Origin: Ignavibacteria bacterium
Lineage (GTDB): Bacteria; Bacteroidota; Ignavibacteria; Ignavibacteriales; Ignavibacteriaceae
Length of the DNA: 11,641 bases
Direction: 5' to 3'
Assembly: GCA_030648225.1 (NCBI GenBank)
Contig: JAUSIA010000505.1
Coordinates: 1-11,641, forward strand
A program made the position numbers and the translations under genes. The notes beneath the pieces are model-generated. The model saw only the letters and a program-made list of their open reading frames with translations. It made no database searches and was not told where the DNA came from. Of the stretch, positions 1 to 5,205 are shown piece after piece. The stretch's first letter is position 1. Each line of letters begins with the position of its first letter.

Positions 1-1
1 A

Positions 2-157
2 TGCGATAAAAAAGAACAACACCAAATCGTAGAAGAAATAGAATCCCGCTTTTCAGTTGCAGACAAACTCGAGCAGACAATAGATGAAAACCTGAAGAAG
101 GCAGAGACTTTAAGACAATCAATATTAAAAAAAGCTTTCGAAGGAAAATTAGTATGA
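2..157 (+). CDS. hsdS: Type I restriction specificity subunit HsdS, C-terminal end (partial)
   Basis: The frame is open from the window edge to a TGA and gives 51 residues. It ends in AETLRQSILKKAFEGKLV, the C-terminal signature of HsdS proteins: the distal conserved helix followed by the (I/L)LK.AF.G.LV tail. HsdS recognises the bipartite DNA target and holds two HsdM and two HsdR subunits; the part seen here would be in the conserved helical region, not in a target recognition domain. The start and both recognition domains lie outside the window. The gene lies upstream of mntA-hepT and hsdM on the same strand, so it may belong to the same restriction locus, although hsdM-hsdS is the more usual order. 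Confident in the family; nothing can be said about specificity. Confidence 0.85.
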   Translation, partial: CDKKEQHQIVEEIESRFSVADKLEQTIDENLKKAETLRQSILKKAFEGKLV

Positions 158-195
158 AAAAAAATTTTACCCGTCGTAGTCAAAGACGAAGGTGG

Positions 196-282
196 GCAGA
201 AACACTCAGGCAATCAATTCTTAAAAAAGTTTACCTGCCGGAATTCGAAGAATGCAGGCAGGCATTTGAGGGGAGATTGGTT
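196..282 (+). pseudogene. Broken second copy of an hsdS 3' end
   Basis: Translated in the frame starting at 196, this stretch reads AETLRQSILKK, then 11 extra residues, then AFEGRLV. Apart from the insertion, 17 of 18 residues match the intact hsdS tail at 101-154, but the DNA has diverged at many third positions, so it is an old paralogue or the remnant of a second hsdS and not a recent duplication. It lacks the stop codon at the expected place and runs on into the palindromic element at 294-430. An ATG at 154 would open a 74-residue frame through it, but that frame has no recognisable N-terminus and I do not regard it as a real protein. Confidence 0.65.
229..261 (+). repeat. 33-nt in-frame palindromic insertion in the hsdS remnant
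   Basis: Comparing the two hsdS tails shows exactly 33 extra bases here, placed between the LKK and AFEG codons without changing frame. The insert carries an inverted repeat: CCTGCC at 234-239 pairs with GGCAGG at 257-262, and an inner ATTC/GAAT pairs around a GAA loop, about 11 of 13 possible pairs. It encodes VYLPEFEECRQ. Structure and in-frame placement resemble the protein-coding palindromic elements described in Rickettsia; kinship with those is not implied. Confidence 0.7.
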
Positions 283-293
283 CGAAATTTAAT

Positions 294-430
294 GAATAGC
301 CCCGACTTTCAAGTCGGGGAAAAGAAAAATCCACCCAACAAATGGGCTTCAGCCCAAAACAAAAAGATATTTGGCTAAAGCCGGAGATATTTTTTATTTG
401 TAATCCACGCCCTAAAGGGCGTGGCTATTC
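294..430. repeat. Composite REP-like palindromic element with outer inverted repeats
   Basis: The outer ends are GAATAGCC (294-301) and GGCTATTC (423-430). Inside are four near-perfect hairpins: CCCCGACTT-TC-AAGTCGGGG (300-319), TGGGCT-TC-AGCCCA (343-356), GGCT-AA-AGCC (373-382) and CCACGCCCT-AA-AGGGCGTGG (405-424). The two left hairpins have TC at the centre and the two right ones AA. Such nested palindromes are typical of REP/BIME-like non-autonomous elements that RAYT-type (Y1) transposases mobilise, but no transposase is present in this window. The element lies between the hsdS remnant and mntA and could also act as a bidirectional transcription stop. Confidence 0.75.
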
Positions 431-475
431 AAATAGAATTAAAGTATTTTTATTTAACAAATAACCCATTCATAT

Positions 476-766
476 ATGAAAAACTTAAATGAAATAAAAA
501 AGCTTCTGGAACATCATAAGCAAAGTCTTAAAGACAAATACCATATTAAAAATATAGGATTATTCGGTTCTATTGTCAGAGGAGATACAACTGTTGAGAG
601 TGATGTTGATATTCTGGTTGAATTTGAAAAGCCGATCGGGTTAGACTTCGTTAGTCTTGCTGAGGAGCTTGAAGAAATTTTAGGAGTTAAGGTTGATCTT
701 GTAACTCCGAATGCTATTAAACCAAGAATGATGAAATACGTTAAGCAAGATCTGATTTATGTCTAA
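476..766 (+). CDS. mntA: MntA-type nucleotidyltransferase antitoxin
   Basis: This 96-residue protein is a minimal nucleotidyltransferase (MNT) domain. Residues 31-45 give the GS-x10-DxD signature (GS at 31-32, D43 and D45), and D74 in VKVDLV is the likely third metal-binding acidic residue. In characterised MntA-HepT systems the enzyme adds AMP units to the toxin's active-site tyrosine and so silences it. The stop overlaps the start of the next gene by 8 nt, the usual layout for this pair, which supports translational coupling. The length is normal for the family and all key residues are present, so it should be active. No good Shine-Dalgarno sequence precedes the ATG. The pair sits between hsdS and hsdM sequences, a common setting for this toxin-antitoxin type. 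Confidence 0.9.
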   Translation: MKNLNEIKKLLEHHKQSLKDKYHIKNIGLFGSIVRGDTTVESDVDILVEFEKPIGLDFVSLAEELEEILGVKVDLVTPNAIKPRMMKYVKQDLIYV

Positions 767-1103
767 GAGAGATTGGAAAATTCTGTTTGAAGATATTATA
801 GAAAGTATCAATAAAATTGAAGAATATTCTAAAGATTTAACGTTTGAAGGTTTTGCGCAAAGCCCTCTTATTATTGATGCAGTTGTAAGGAATATTGAAA
901 TAATCGGGGAAGCTTCTAAAAACATACCTCAGGAAATACAAAGTAAATTCAAAGACATTCCCTGGCAGAAAATAAAAGGAATCCGGAACAGGATTGTCCA
1001 TGAATATTTTGCTGTAGATATTTCAATCATCTGGCATATATCGAAAAACGAAATCGAACCTCTTAAAAATGTTCTTACCAAACATCTTAATGAAGACAAA
1101 TAA
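759..1103 (+). CDS. hepT: HepT-type HEPN ribonuclease toxin (DUF86)
   Basis: A 114-residue, all-helical HEPN-fold protein of the DUF86/HepT family. The catalytic RX4HXY motif is RNRIVHEY at residues 76-83 (R76, H81, Y83). In studied members R and H form the RNase active site of a dimer, and the tyrosine is the residue AMPylated by MntA. The conserved central stretch IIGEASKNIP is also typical. The gene overlaps mntA by 8 nt, and its ATG lies within the last codons of mntA. It is likely the toxin of the pair and may act in phage defence or stabilise the adjacent restriction locus; the second role is inference from position. Confidence 0.9.
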   Translation: MSKRDWKILFEDIIESINKIEEYSKDLTFEGFAQSPLIIDAVVRNIEIIGEASKNIPQEIQSKFKDIPWQKIKGIRNRIVHEYFAVDISIIWHISKNEIEPLKNVLTKHLNEDK

Positions 1104-1118
1104 ATTTTTAATTGATCA

Positions 1119-2600
1119 ATGACAACATCCTCAATCGTATCAAAAGTCTGGAATTACTGTAACATCCTCCGTGATGATGGTGTAAGCTATGGAGATTATC
1201 TTGAGCAGCTTACTTATCTGCTTTTCCTTAAAATGGCTTATGAGTATTCCAAACCCCCACATAACAGGCAAACTATCATTGAAAAGAAATATGACTGGGA
1301 ATCACTCCGCAGCATAAACGGCGGGACAGCACTGGAAGCTCATTACATTGAAATACTCAATGAGCTTGGCAAGAAAAAAGGAATGCTTGGAGAAATATTC
1401 TTCAAAACACAAAATCGCATCTCGGATCCAGCAAAACTTTATAAGCTTGTCCAGCTTATTGATGAGGAGAATTGGGTTTCACTCGAAACAGATGTAAAGG
1501 GAGATATTTACGAAGGTCTTTTAGAAAAAAATGCCGAGGATACTAAAAGCGGAGCGGGACAATATTTTACTCCACGTGCTTTAATAAAAGCAATGGTAGA
1601 ATGCATTCAGCCGGAACCATTAAAAACCATTGCAGATCCAGCCTGCGGAACCGGCGGTTTCTTTTTATCAGCTTATCAGTTTATAAGCAAACCATCCGCC
1701 TCAGGCGGACTTGATAAATCGGAAAAAGAATTTCTAAAGTTTAAAACTTTTAAAGGATGGGAGATAGTCCCAAGCGCAGCACGACTTTGTTTAATGAATC
1801 TCTATCTTCACGGTATCGGCGATATAGATAACATACCAACTATATTCAGGGAAGACAGCTTGCTGCGAAAACCAAAAGAGAATTTTGATTATGTTTTAAC
1901 AAATCCTCCCTTTGGTAAGAAGAGCAGCTTTACAATTACAAATGCCGCTGGTACACAAAAGAAAGATACACTTACCTATGAGCGTCAGGATTTCTGGGTA
2001 ACAACGTCAAACAAGCAATTAAACTTTGTTCAGCATGTTGTATCAATGTTAAAGCCTGATGGCAAGGCTGCAGTTGTTGTTCCGGATAATGTTTTATTTG
2101 AAGGAGGTGCAGGAGAAACAGTAAGAAAAAATCTTTTACAAAAAACAGATCTGCATACAATCCTGAGATTACCAACCGGGCTCTTTTATGCACAAGGTGT
2201 AAAAGCAAATGTAATCTTCTTTGATAACAAACCTGCAAGCAAAAATGCCTGGACTAAGGAAGTTTGGATTTATGATTTCAGAACCAACCAGCACTTTACA
2301 TTAAAGACACAGCAATTAAAGTACGAACATCTCCAGGATTTCATTAAATGCTACAACCCCAAGAACAGATTCAAAAGAAAAGAATCTGACTCCGGCGGAG
2401 AGTGCTTCAAAAAATTCACCTATGAAGAAATAACGGCAAGAGACAAAACCAATCTTGATATCTTCTGGCTTAAAGATGAATCTCTTGGAGATATGGATAA
2501 CCTTCCCGATCCTGATTTATTAGCACAGGAAATTGTTGAGAATGTTGAAGCAGGGTTAGAGAGTTTCAGAGAGATAGTGAATAATTTGAATGGGAAGTAG
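1119..2600 (+). CDS. hsdM: Type I restriction-modification DNA methyltransferase, HsdM subunit
   Basis: A 493-residue N6-adenine methyltransferase. The N-terminal helical domain (about 1-140) begins with VWNYCNILRDDGVSYGDYLE, typical of HsdM. GQYFTPR (147-153) leads into the SAM-binding motif I DPACGTGGF (173-181), and the catalytic motif IV is NPPF (262-265). The C-terminal part contains the conserved ITARDKTNLDIFWLKDESL. Length and motifs are those of an active enzyme. It starts 15 nt after hepT and has no strong ribosome binding site, so it is probably in the same transcript. Two short palindromes occur inside the reading frame and appear to add or replace a few residues (PSASGG at 192-197; the SDSGGE region near 425). 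No hsdS or hsdR follows it, so it depends on subunits outside the window or is an orphan. Confidence 0.93.
   Translation: MTTSSIVSKVWNYCNILRDDGVSYGDYLEQLTYLLFLKMAYEYSKPPHNRQTIIEKKYDWESLRSINGGTALEAHYIEILNELGKKKGMLGEIFFKTQNRISDPAKLYKLVQLIDEENWVSLETDVKGDIYEGLLEKNAEDTKSGAGQYFTPRALIKAMVECIQPEPLKTIADPACGTGGFFLSAYQFISKPSASGGLDKSEKEFLKFKTFKGWEIVPSAARLCLMNLYLHGIGDIDNIPTIFREDSLLRKPKENFDYVLTNPPFGKKSSFTITNAAGTQKKDTLTYERQDFWVTTSNKQLNFVQHVVSMLKPDGKAAVVVPDNVLFEGGAGETVRKNLLQKTDLHTILRLPTGLFYAQGVKANVIFFDNKPASKNAWTKEVWIYDFRTNQHFTLKTQQLKYEHLQDFIKCYNPKNRFKRKESDSGGECFKKFTYEEITARDKTNLDIFWLKDESLGDMDNLPDPDLLAQEIVENVEAGLESFREIVNNLNGK
1695..1709. repeat. 15-bp perfect palindrome inside hsdM
   Basis: TCCGCCT-C-AGGCGGA is a GC-rich perfect inverted repeat in an AT-rich gene. 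It encodes most of PSASGG, located between the FLSAYQFIS helix and LDKSEKEF, where HsdM proteins as I know them have a short turn. It looks like a small palindromic element inserted in frame in a surface loop. Confidence 0.6.
2390..2400. repeat. 11-bp palindrome inside hsdM
   Basis: CTCCG-G-CGGAG is a second GC-rich inverted repeat in the reading frame. It falls in a variable region where many HsdM proteins carry a longer stretch ending in GRWRKF; here the protein reads ESDSGGECFKKF. It could be a decayed copy of the same type of element as at 1695, but it is short enough to be chance. Confidence 0.35.
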
Positions 2601-2615
2601 TAAAAAAGAAGATAA

Positions 2616-2848
2616 ATGTCGATGGGTAACAGCTACACATACACCTGTTCATCCTGCGGTTATTCCGTTGTAACATCAGGAAAAGAGATGCAGGATTAAT
2701 TGTTGTTGTAAAACCTTATGTATGTCCTGCCTGTAAAATAATTACAGATGCGGTGGTTACTAAAAGTTGTAAAGATGGCTTTAAGGATGTTATAATTTAC
2801 ATCTCACAACAATTATTAAAAACAACTTTTATTAATCCTGTTGGGTGA
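2616..2848 (+). pseudogene. Small zinc-ribbon protein gene with a one-base frameshift
   Basis: The first frame (ATG at 2616 or the second ATG at 2622) reads MGNSYTYTCSSCGYSVVTSG and then stops at 2697-2699. The second frame continues as DAGLIVVVKPYVCPACKIIT and runs to the TGA at 2846-2848. Adding one A to the A-run at 2681-2684 joins the halves as ...SGKRDAGLIVV..., giving a protein of about 76-78 residues with two CxxC pairs (CSSC and CPAC) that would bind one zinc. I know similar small zinc-ribbon hypothetical proteins, but no function. It follows hsdM by 15 nt on the same strand. Either the gene is broken or the assembly dropped a base in the homopolymer. Confidence 0.65.
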
Positions 2849-2893
2849 TTGATATAAGTGGCCCGCCCTCCATTTCGCTTTGAGAGGCAATAA
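2849..2893. terminator. Possible convergent terminator hairpin
   Basis: This short gap lies between a + strand and a - strand gene that converge. An imperfect inverted repeat, GCCCTC at 2865-2870 against GAGAGGC at 2882-2888, could form a hairpin, but no clear T-run follows on either strand. Weak evidence. Confidence 0.25.
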
Positions 2894-3151
2894 TTATTCT
2901 TCGTTAATCTCTGAATCTTCTTTGTGCGGAAGGAAATGGCTTCTTATATCCTTAAGTAAAGCAGTCTGTGCCTCTGAGTTTATTAGCATATTTGCAAAAA
3001 AGAAAAATATTGCACCTATTACAATTCCTTGCACAATAAGACTTGCGCCGATTGCATAATCAAGGTTTTCAGTTGCTTTCCTCAAAAAAATTAATCCCTC
3101 TATTATACCGGTAACAGAAAATACGGTACCAATAACTTTTAAAAAATCCAA
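2894..3151 (-). CDS. Small two-helix membrane protein, function unknown
   Basis: An 85-residue protein with two predicted membrane helices (about residues 3-23 and 34-56) and a charged, acidic C-terminal tail (HKEDSEINEE). I do not recognise the family. The only usable start is a TTG at 3149-3151; an AAAGGA sequence 11 nt upstream is a fair ribosome binding site. The stop codon of the 29-codon peptide upstream (3158-3247) is in the same frame and only two codons away, so the two may be translated in succession or may once have been linked. Real-gene status rests on hydrophobic pattern and position. Confidence 0.6.
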   Translation of the reverse strand: MDFLKVIGTVFSVTGIIEGLIFLRKATENLDYAIGASLIVQGIVIGAIFFFFANMLINSEAQTALLKDIRSHFLPHKEDSEINEE

Positions 3152-3157
3152 CGTTAA

Positions 3158-3247
3158 TTATATCCTTTCTGTGATCAAAAAGATATTTTTACCAACTTCG
3201 TGTTCGCCAGTTGGTTGAGGATCTTTATTTACGTAGTAATTGGCCAT
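3158..3247 (-). pseudogene. Truncated MANYYV-type small protein
   Basis: A 29-residue frame begins MANYYVNKDPQPTGEHEV and then ends in unrelated GKNIFLITERI. The start matches from memory a family of about 60-70 residues that begins MANYYVNKNAQ..GDHEVHK and carries cysteines in its C-terminal half; that half is absent. The ATG has a good ribosome binding site (GGAG 8 nt upstream), so the fragment may still be translated. It is most likely a remnant truncated by deletion after GEHEV. The family's function is not known to me. Confidence 0.55.
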
Positions 3248-3439
3248 AACTAACTCTCCATTATTTTTTATTCAGATGAACTTTAATTATCAGGCATCCC
3301 CCAGGTACCTGAGTGAAAAGCTCATCTTAAATTTTACCCACACCTTCGGTTCATATCTTACATTGTTATAACAACCAGAAAACTTTAATAAGTTTCTAAA
3401 ATCGAACATTATCATAGGGTTGATCATATAAATGTTTAA

Positions 3440-3748
3440 CTAAAATTCCTGCACATCTTTAAGTACATCTGTTACTTCTTTATTATCATCAGTTATTATG
3501 TAAGCACCATTCTCTCTTTTTAAAAATACTTCTCTCCCTTTTTGCCAGTCACCCTTAGTGTCTTTGAAGATAGTTATAAATGCTTTTCCTACAGACATTG
3601 CAGCAATAACTTCTTCTCTTGTCCAGGTTACTCCTCCACTAACTTTAATCCCCTCATCTGAATGTACCTTGAAGTGAGTAATTTGAAAACGATTCGAAAG
3701 TTCTTCATATCTTACTGCCGATATCAGAAAATCAGCCCACTTTTGCAT
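3440..3748 (-). CDS. DUF3892-like protein (second of a tandem pair)
   Basis: A 102-residue soluble protein beginning MQKWADFLISAVRY, with VTWTREEVIAAMSVGKAFITIF in the middle and a K(E/D)VTDVLKDVQEF end. This order (ADYLISAVRY, W(S/T)REEV, G(K)xFxT, closing N..L..LPEF-like segment) is that of DUF3892, a family of unknown function. I chose the ATG at 3746-3748 because GGTG lies 6 nt upstream. An earlier ATG at 3758-3760, overlapping the previous stop by one base (TAATG), would add four residues. Either way it is directly coupled to the related gene upstream and probably shares its promoter with the two palindromic operators. No signal peptide or membrane segment. Confidence 0.75.
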   Translation of the reverse strand: MQKWADFLISAVRYEELSNRFQITHFKVHSDEGIKVSGGVTWTREEVIAAMSVGKAFITIFKDTKGDWQKGREVFLKRENGAYIITDDNKEVTDVLKDVQEF

Positions 3749-3759
3749 ATCATTCACCA

Positions 3760-4020
3760 TTAAAAATATGGTAAATCATCAAGATTATTCTTCTTTGTTT
3801 TATCAGGATCGGTCCTTAAACATTTACCTGTTCTCCCATCAATAACTTCAATTTCTACTCTTTCGCGACCAATGACTACATAGTAAGAATATATTTTATT
3901 CTCAATATCATAGATTGCATCTTCCTTAAATCTCGGTGACCAAAGTTCCCCATCATTACAAAGAGCCAAGATATCTCCTTCAGAACTTTTTTTACTTTGT
4001 TTTACTCTTCTTTCTGCCAT
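3760..4020 (-). CDS. DUF3892-like protein (first of a tandem pair)
   Basis: An 86-residue soluble protein. It reads ALCNDGELWSPRFKEDAIYDIE in the first half and ends LRTDPDKTKKNNLDDLPYF. Both segments are hallmarks I associate with DUF3892-type proteins (CNDGE.WSPR.K..AI.DIE; K.LRT.PD.T..NNLD.LP). The family has no established function. AAGGAGA 9-10 nt before the ATG is a strong ribosome binding site. Two copies of the TTAGTAC-NN-GTACTAA palindrome and a promoter-like TACAATTC box lie upstream, tying this pair to the neighbouring two-component system. The two genes belong to different branches of the family, so they are not a recent duplication. Confidence 0.78.
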   Translation of the reverse strand: MAERRVKQSKKSSEGDILALCNDGELWSPRFKEDAIYDIENKIYSYYVVIGRERVEIEVIDGRTGKCLRTDPDKTKKNNLDDLPYF

Positions 4021-4056
4021 TTATTTTAATCTCCTTGTTTATCTTAAATTTCAGTT

Positions 4057-4064
4057 GAATTGTA
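4057..4064 (-). promoter_or_regulatory. Candidate -10/-7 promoter box for the DUF3892 pair
   Basis: TACAATTC on the - strand, 22 nt from the proximal edge of the palindrome at 4087-4102. The same 22-nt spacing separates the palindrome and box at 5206-5213, so position and not just sequence supports the call. Confidence 0.4.
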
Positions 4065-4086
4065 AAAAATAGTATCAAGAATGTCA

Positions 4087-4102
4087 TTAGTACTTGTACT
4101 AA
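4087..4102 (-). promoter_or_regulatory. Palindromic operator, copy 1
   Basis: TTAGTAC-TT-GTACTAA, perfect over 16 bp. It lies 67 nt upstream of the first DUF3892 start codon. The asymmetric ATGA extension is on its left side, so it is inverted relative to copy 2. Confidence 0.7.
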
Positions 4103-4117
4103 AAATTCTCAAAAACT

Positions 4118-4133
4118 TTAGTACTTGTACTAA
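4118..4133 (-). promoter_or_regulatory. Palindromic operator, copy 2
   Basis: A second perfect TTAGTAC-TT-GTACTAA, 31 bp (about three helical turns) from copy 1, so both would face the same side of the DNA. It is followed by TGA like copies 3 and 4. Confidence 0.7.
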
Positions 4134-4152
4134 TGATTTTTATGTAATGAGG

Positions 4153-4440
4153 TTATGATTTGAGTTTTAGTAATAAAGGTGGGTTATTTTCTTTAAAGAC
4201 TGTGAAGAAGATTGCGATGAGTATTTCAAATGCTAAGGTAATATAGGCGAAGAGAATTCCTGAGTGAGTACCACTTAAGTAAACACTTAATTTTATCAAA
4301 ATTGTTATCTCATAAAAAACCAAAACTAAATAAAATATATTTAGTTCAGATTTCTGATGTAAATCTAATACTACTATTTGAACTAACCTTGCGAGAATTA
4401 AGATATGAATAGCTATAGTTAAGTAAAATAGTTCGGACAA
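4153..4440 (-). CDS. Multi-TM membrane protein, 3' part of a frame-split gene
   Basis: This 95-residue frame has about three membrane helices (residues ~3-25, 38-55, 62-82) and a short basic tail. It has no proper start: it opens at a TTG that is itself part of a T9 run shared with the upstream frame. One extra T in that run would join it to the 5' part as ...FISSLFFLSELFYLTIAIHIL..., a continuous hydrophobic helix, to make a protein of about 189 residues with six or seven membrane segments. It is therefore best read as the second half of that gene. I do not recognise the family. Confidence 0.6.
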   Translation of the reverse strand: MSELFYLTIAIHILILARLVQIVVLDLHQKSELNIFYLVLVFYEITILIKLSVYLSGTHSGILFAYITLAFEILIAIFFTVFKENNPPLLLKLKS

Positions 4441-4721
4441 AAAAAAAGGGAAGAAATAAATAAAACTCCGACAAGAAGATCTGTATGCGACAGTTTTAAT
4501 TTTGGCTGATCTCTGAAATTCAATGAGTAAAAAAGTAAAAGAGCTGCTATGCTGTGTATTAAACCTGGTTTGATTTGCAATAAAAAAACACTAAACAAAT
4601 TTATAGGATCTGATATACCCAACACAAGAAAAAAATAGAACATCCTGGTTTTATATTGTCTGAATATTGGGAATATCCAGACAATAATTGAAATATACAT
4701 TATTATAGTAGCTAGTTTCAT
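4419..4721 (-). CDS. Multi-TM membrane protein, 5' part of a frame-split gene
   Basis: A 100-residue frame with four hydrophobic segments (about 3-20, 27-49, 54-68, 82-94), ending abruptly in CPNYFT just after the T9 run (4439-4447). Its ATG directly follows the TAG of the secreted-protein gene (TAGATG), so translation is coupled. The following frame at 4153-4440 continues the membrane topology if a single T is added. Possibilities are an assembly error, a disrupted gene, slippage-based phase variation, or programmed frameshifting on the U9 slippery run. No enzymatic motif is visible. Confidence 0.62.
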   Translation of the reverse strand: MKLATIIMYISIIVWIFPIFRQYKTRMFYFFLVLGISDPINLFSVFLLQIKPGLIHSIAALLLFYSLNFRDQPKLKLSHTDLLVGVLFISSLFFCPNYFT

Positions 4722-5153
4722 CTAATTACAGACTGGGGGACAAAGAGTTCCAACCTCCATAGTTAATTGACCATAAGAAATTGATAAAACATCTTTTCTC
4801 TGCTCAATACTTACTAACACTCCACTCCCATTTGATAATAATTCATTTATAATAGAGACACTAAATACAGTAAATACATCTTGTGAGTTGACTTGCATAC
4901 CAGCCGGGTAAAGAACATTTCTTCTCTCATCAAGTATAACAACCTGGTTATCCTGAATCCTGAACATTAAATGATTGCTCGTCTGATTCGTAAAACTAAG
5001 AAGAGTATTTACCGGTAAATCAATAGATTTCAGAACCGGTCCAAACTTCTGATTTGCTGCCTCTCTGGTAAAAAGCGTTCCTTGTGCGGAAGCTGATGAG
5101 TACCAGATTAAGACGAATATTAGCAAAAGAAATATTTTAATATATCTTACCAT
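4722..5153 (-). CDS. Secreted protein with C-terminal CPPVC motif, function unknown
   Basis: A 143-residue protein with a clear N-terminal signal peptide, MVRYIKIFLLLIFVLIWYSSASA, likely cut before QG, so it is exported. The mature part is about 120 residues, beta-rich by appearance, and ends TLCPPVCN, with two cysteines in a CxxxC spacing that could form a disulphide or bind a ligand. I chose the ATG at 5151-5153 because AGGG lies 7 nt upstream and it places the signal sequence at the N-terminus; a GTG at 5198 would add 15 residues before it. It is coupled to the membrane protein downstream, and a single palindromic operator stands upstream. I do not recognise the family; a role as a secreted partner or ligand of the membrane protein is speculation from the operon. 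Confidence 0.65.
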   Translation of the reverse strand: MVRYIKIFLLLIFVLIWYSSASAQGTLFTREAANQKFGPVLKSIDLPVNTLLSFTNQTSNHLMFRIQDNQVVILDERRNVLYPAGMQVNSQDVFTVFSVSIINELLSNGSGVLVSIEQRKDVLSISYGQLTMEVGTLCPPVCN

Positions 5154-5183
5154 CTCAAAACCCTTTATGATGTTTTTAATGAT

Positions 5184-5200
5184 ATGTGGATACTCCACAT
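5184..5200 (-). other. Hairpin in the leader of the secreted-protein operon
   Basis: ATGTGGA-TAC-TCCACAT is a 7-bp perfect stem with a three-base loop. It lies just downstream of the promoter-like box and about 30 nt before the chosen start, so it would be near the 5' end of the mRNA and may affect stability. Not followed by a T-run, so not a terminator. Confidence 0.4.
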
Positions 5201-5205
5201 TTACC

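Noticed and set aside
158..195. CGTC/GACG inverted repeat between the two hsdS tails
   Set aside because: Only four paired bases with a nine-base loop; could be repeat debris but not supportable alone.
154..378. 74-residue + strand frame starting at the ATG that overlaps the hsdS stop
   Set aside because: It consists of a spacer, a broken hsdS tail with a palindromic insert, and part of the REP-like element; no coherent protein, so annotated as pseudogene plus repeats.
2871..2880. CATTTCGCTT shared between 2871 and the repeat debris near 7870
   Set aside because: A 10-base match without extension on either side is not enough to call a repeat family.
3302..3311. CAGGTACCTG palindrome in the gap before the MANYYV relic
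   Set aside because: Only 10 bp, not related to the TTAGTAC operator, and not near a convincing promoter; chance is likely.
3377..3397. AGAAAACTT/AAGTTTCT inverted repeat downstream of the DUF3892 pair
   Set aside because: Purely A/T-rich stem with an unpaired base and no T-run; too weak for a terminator call.
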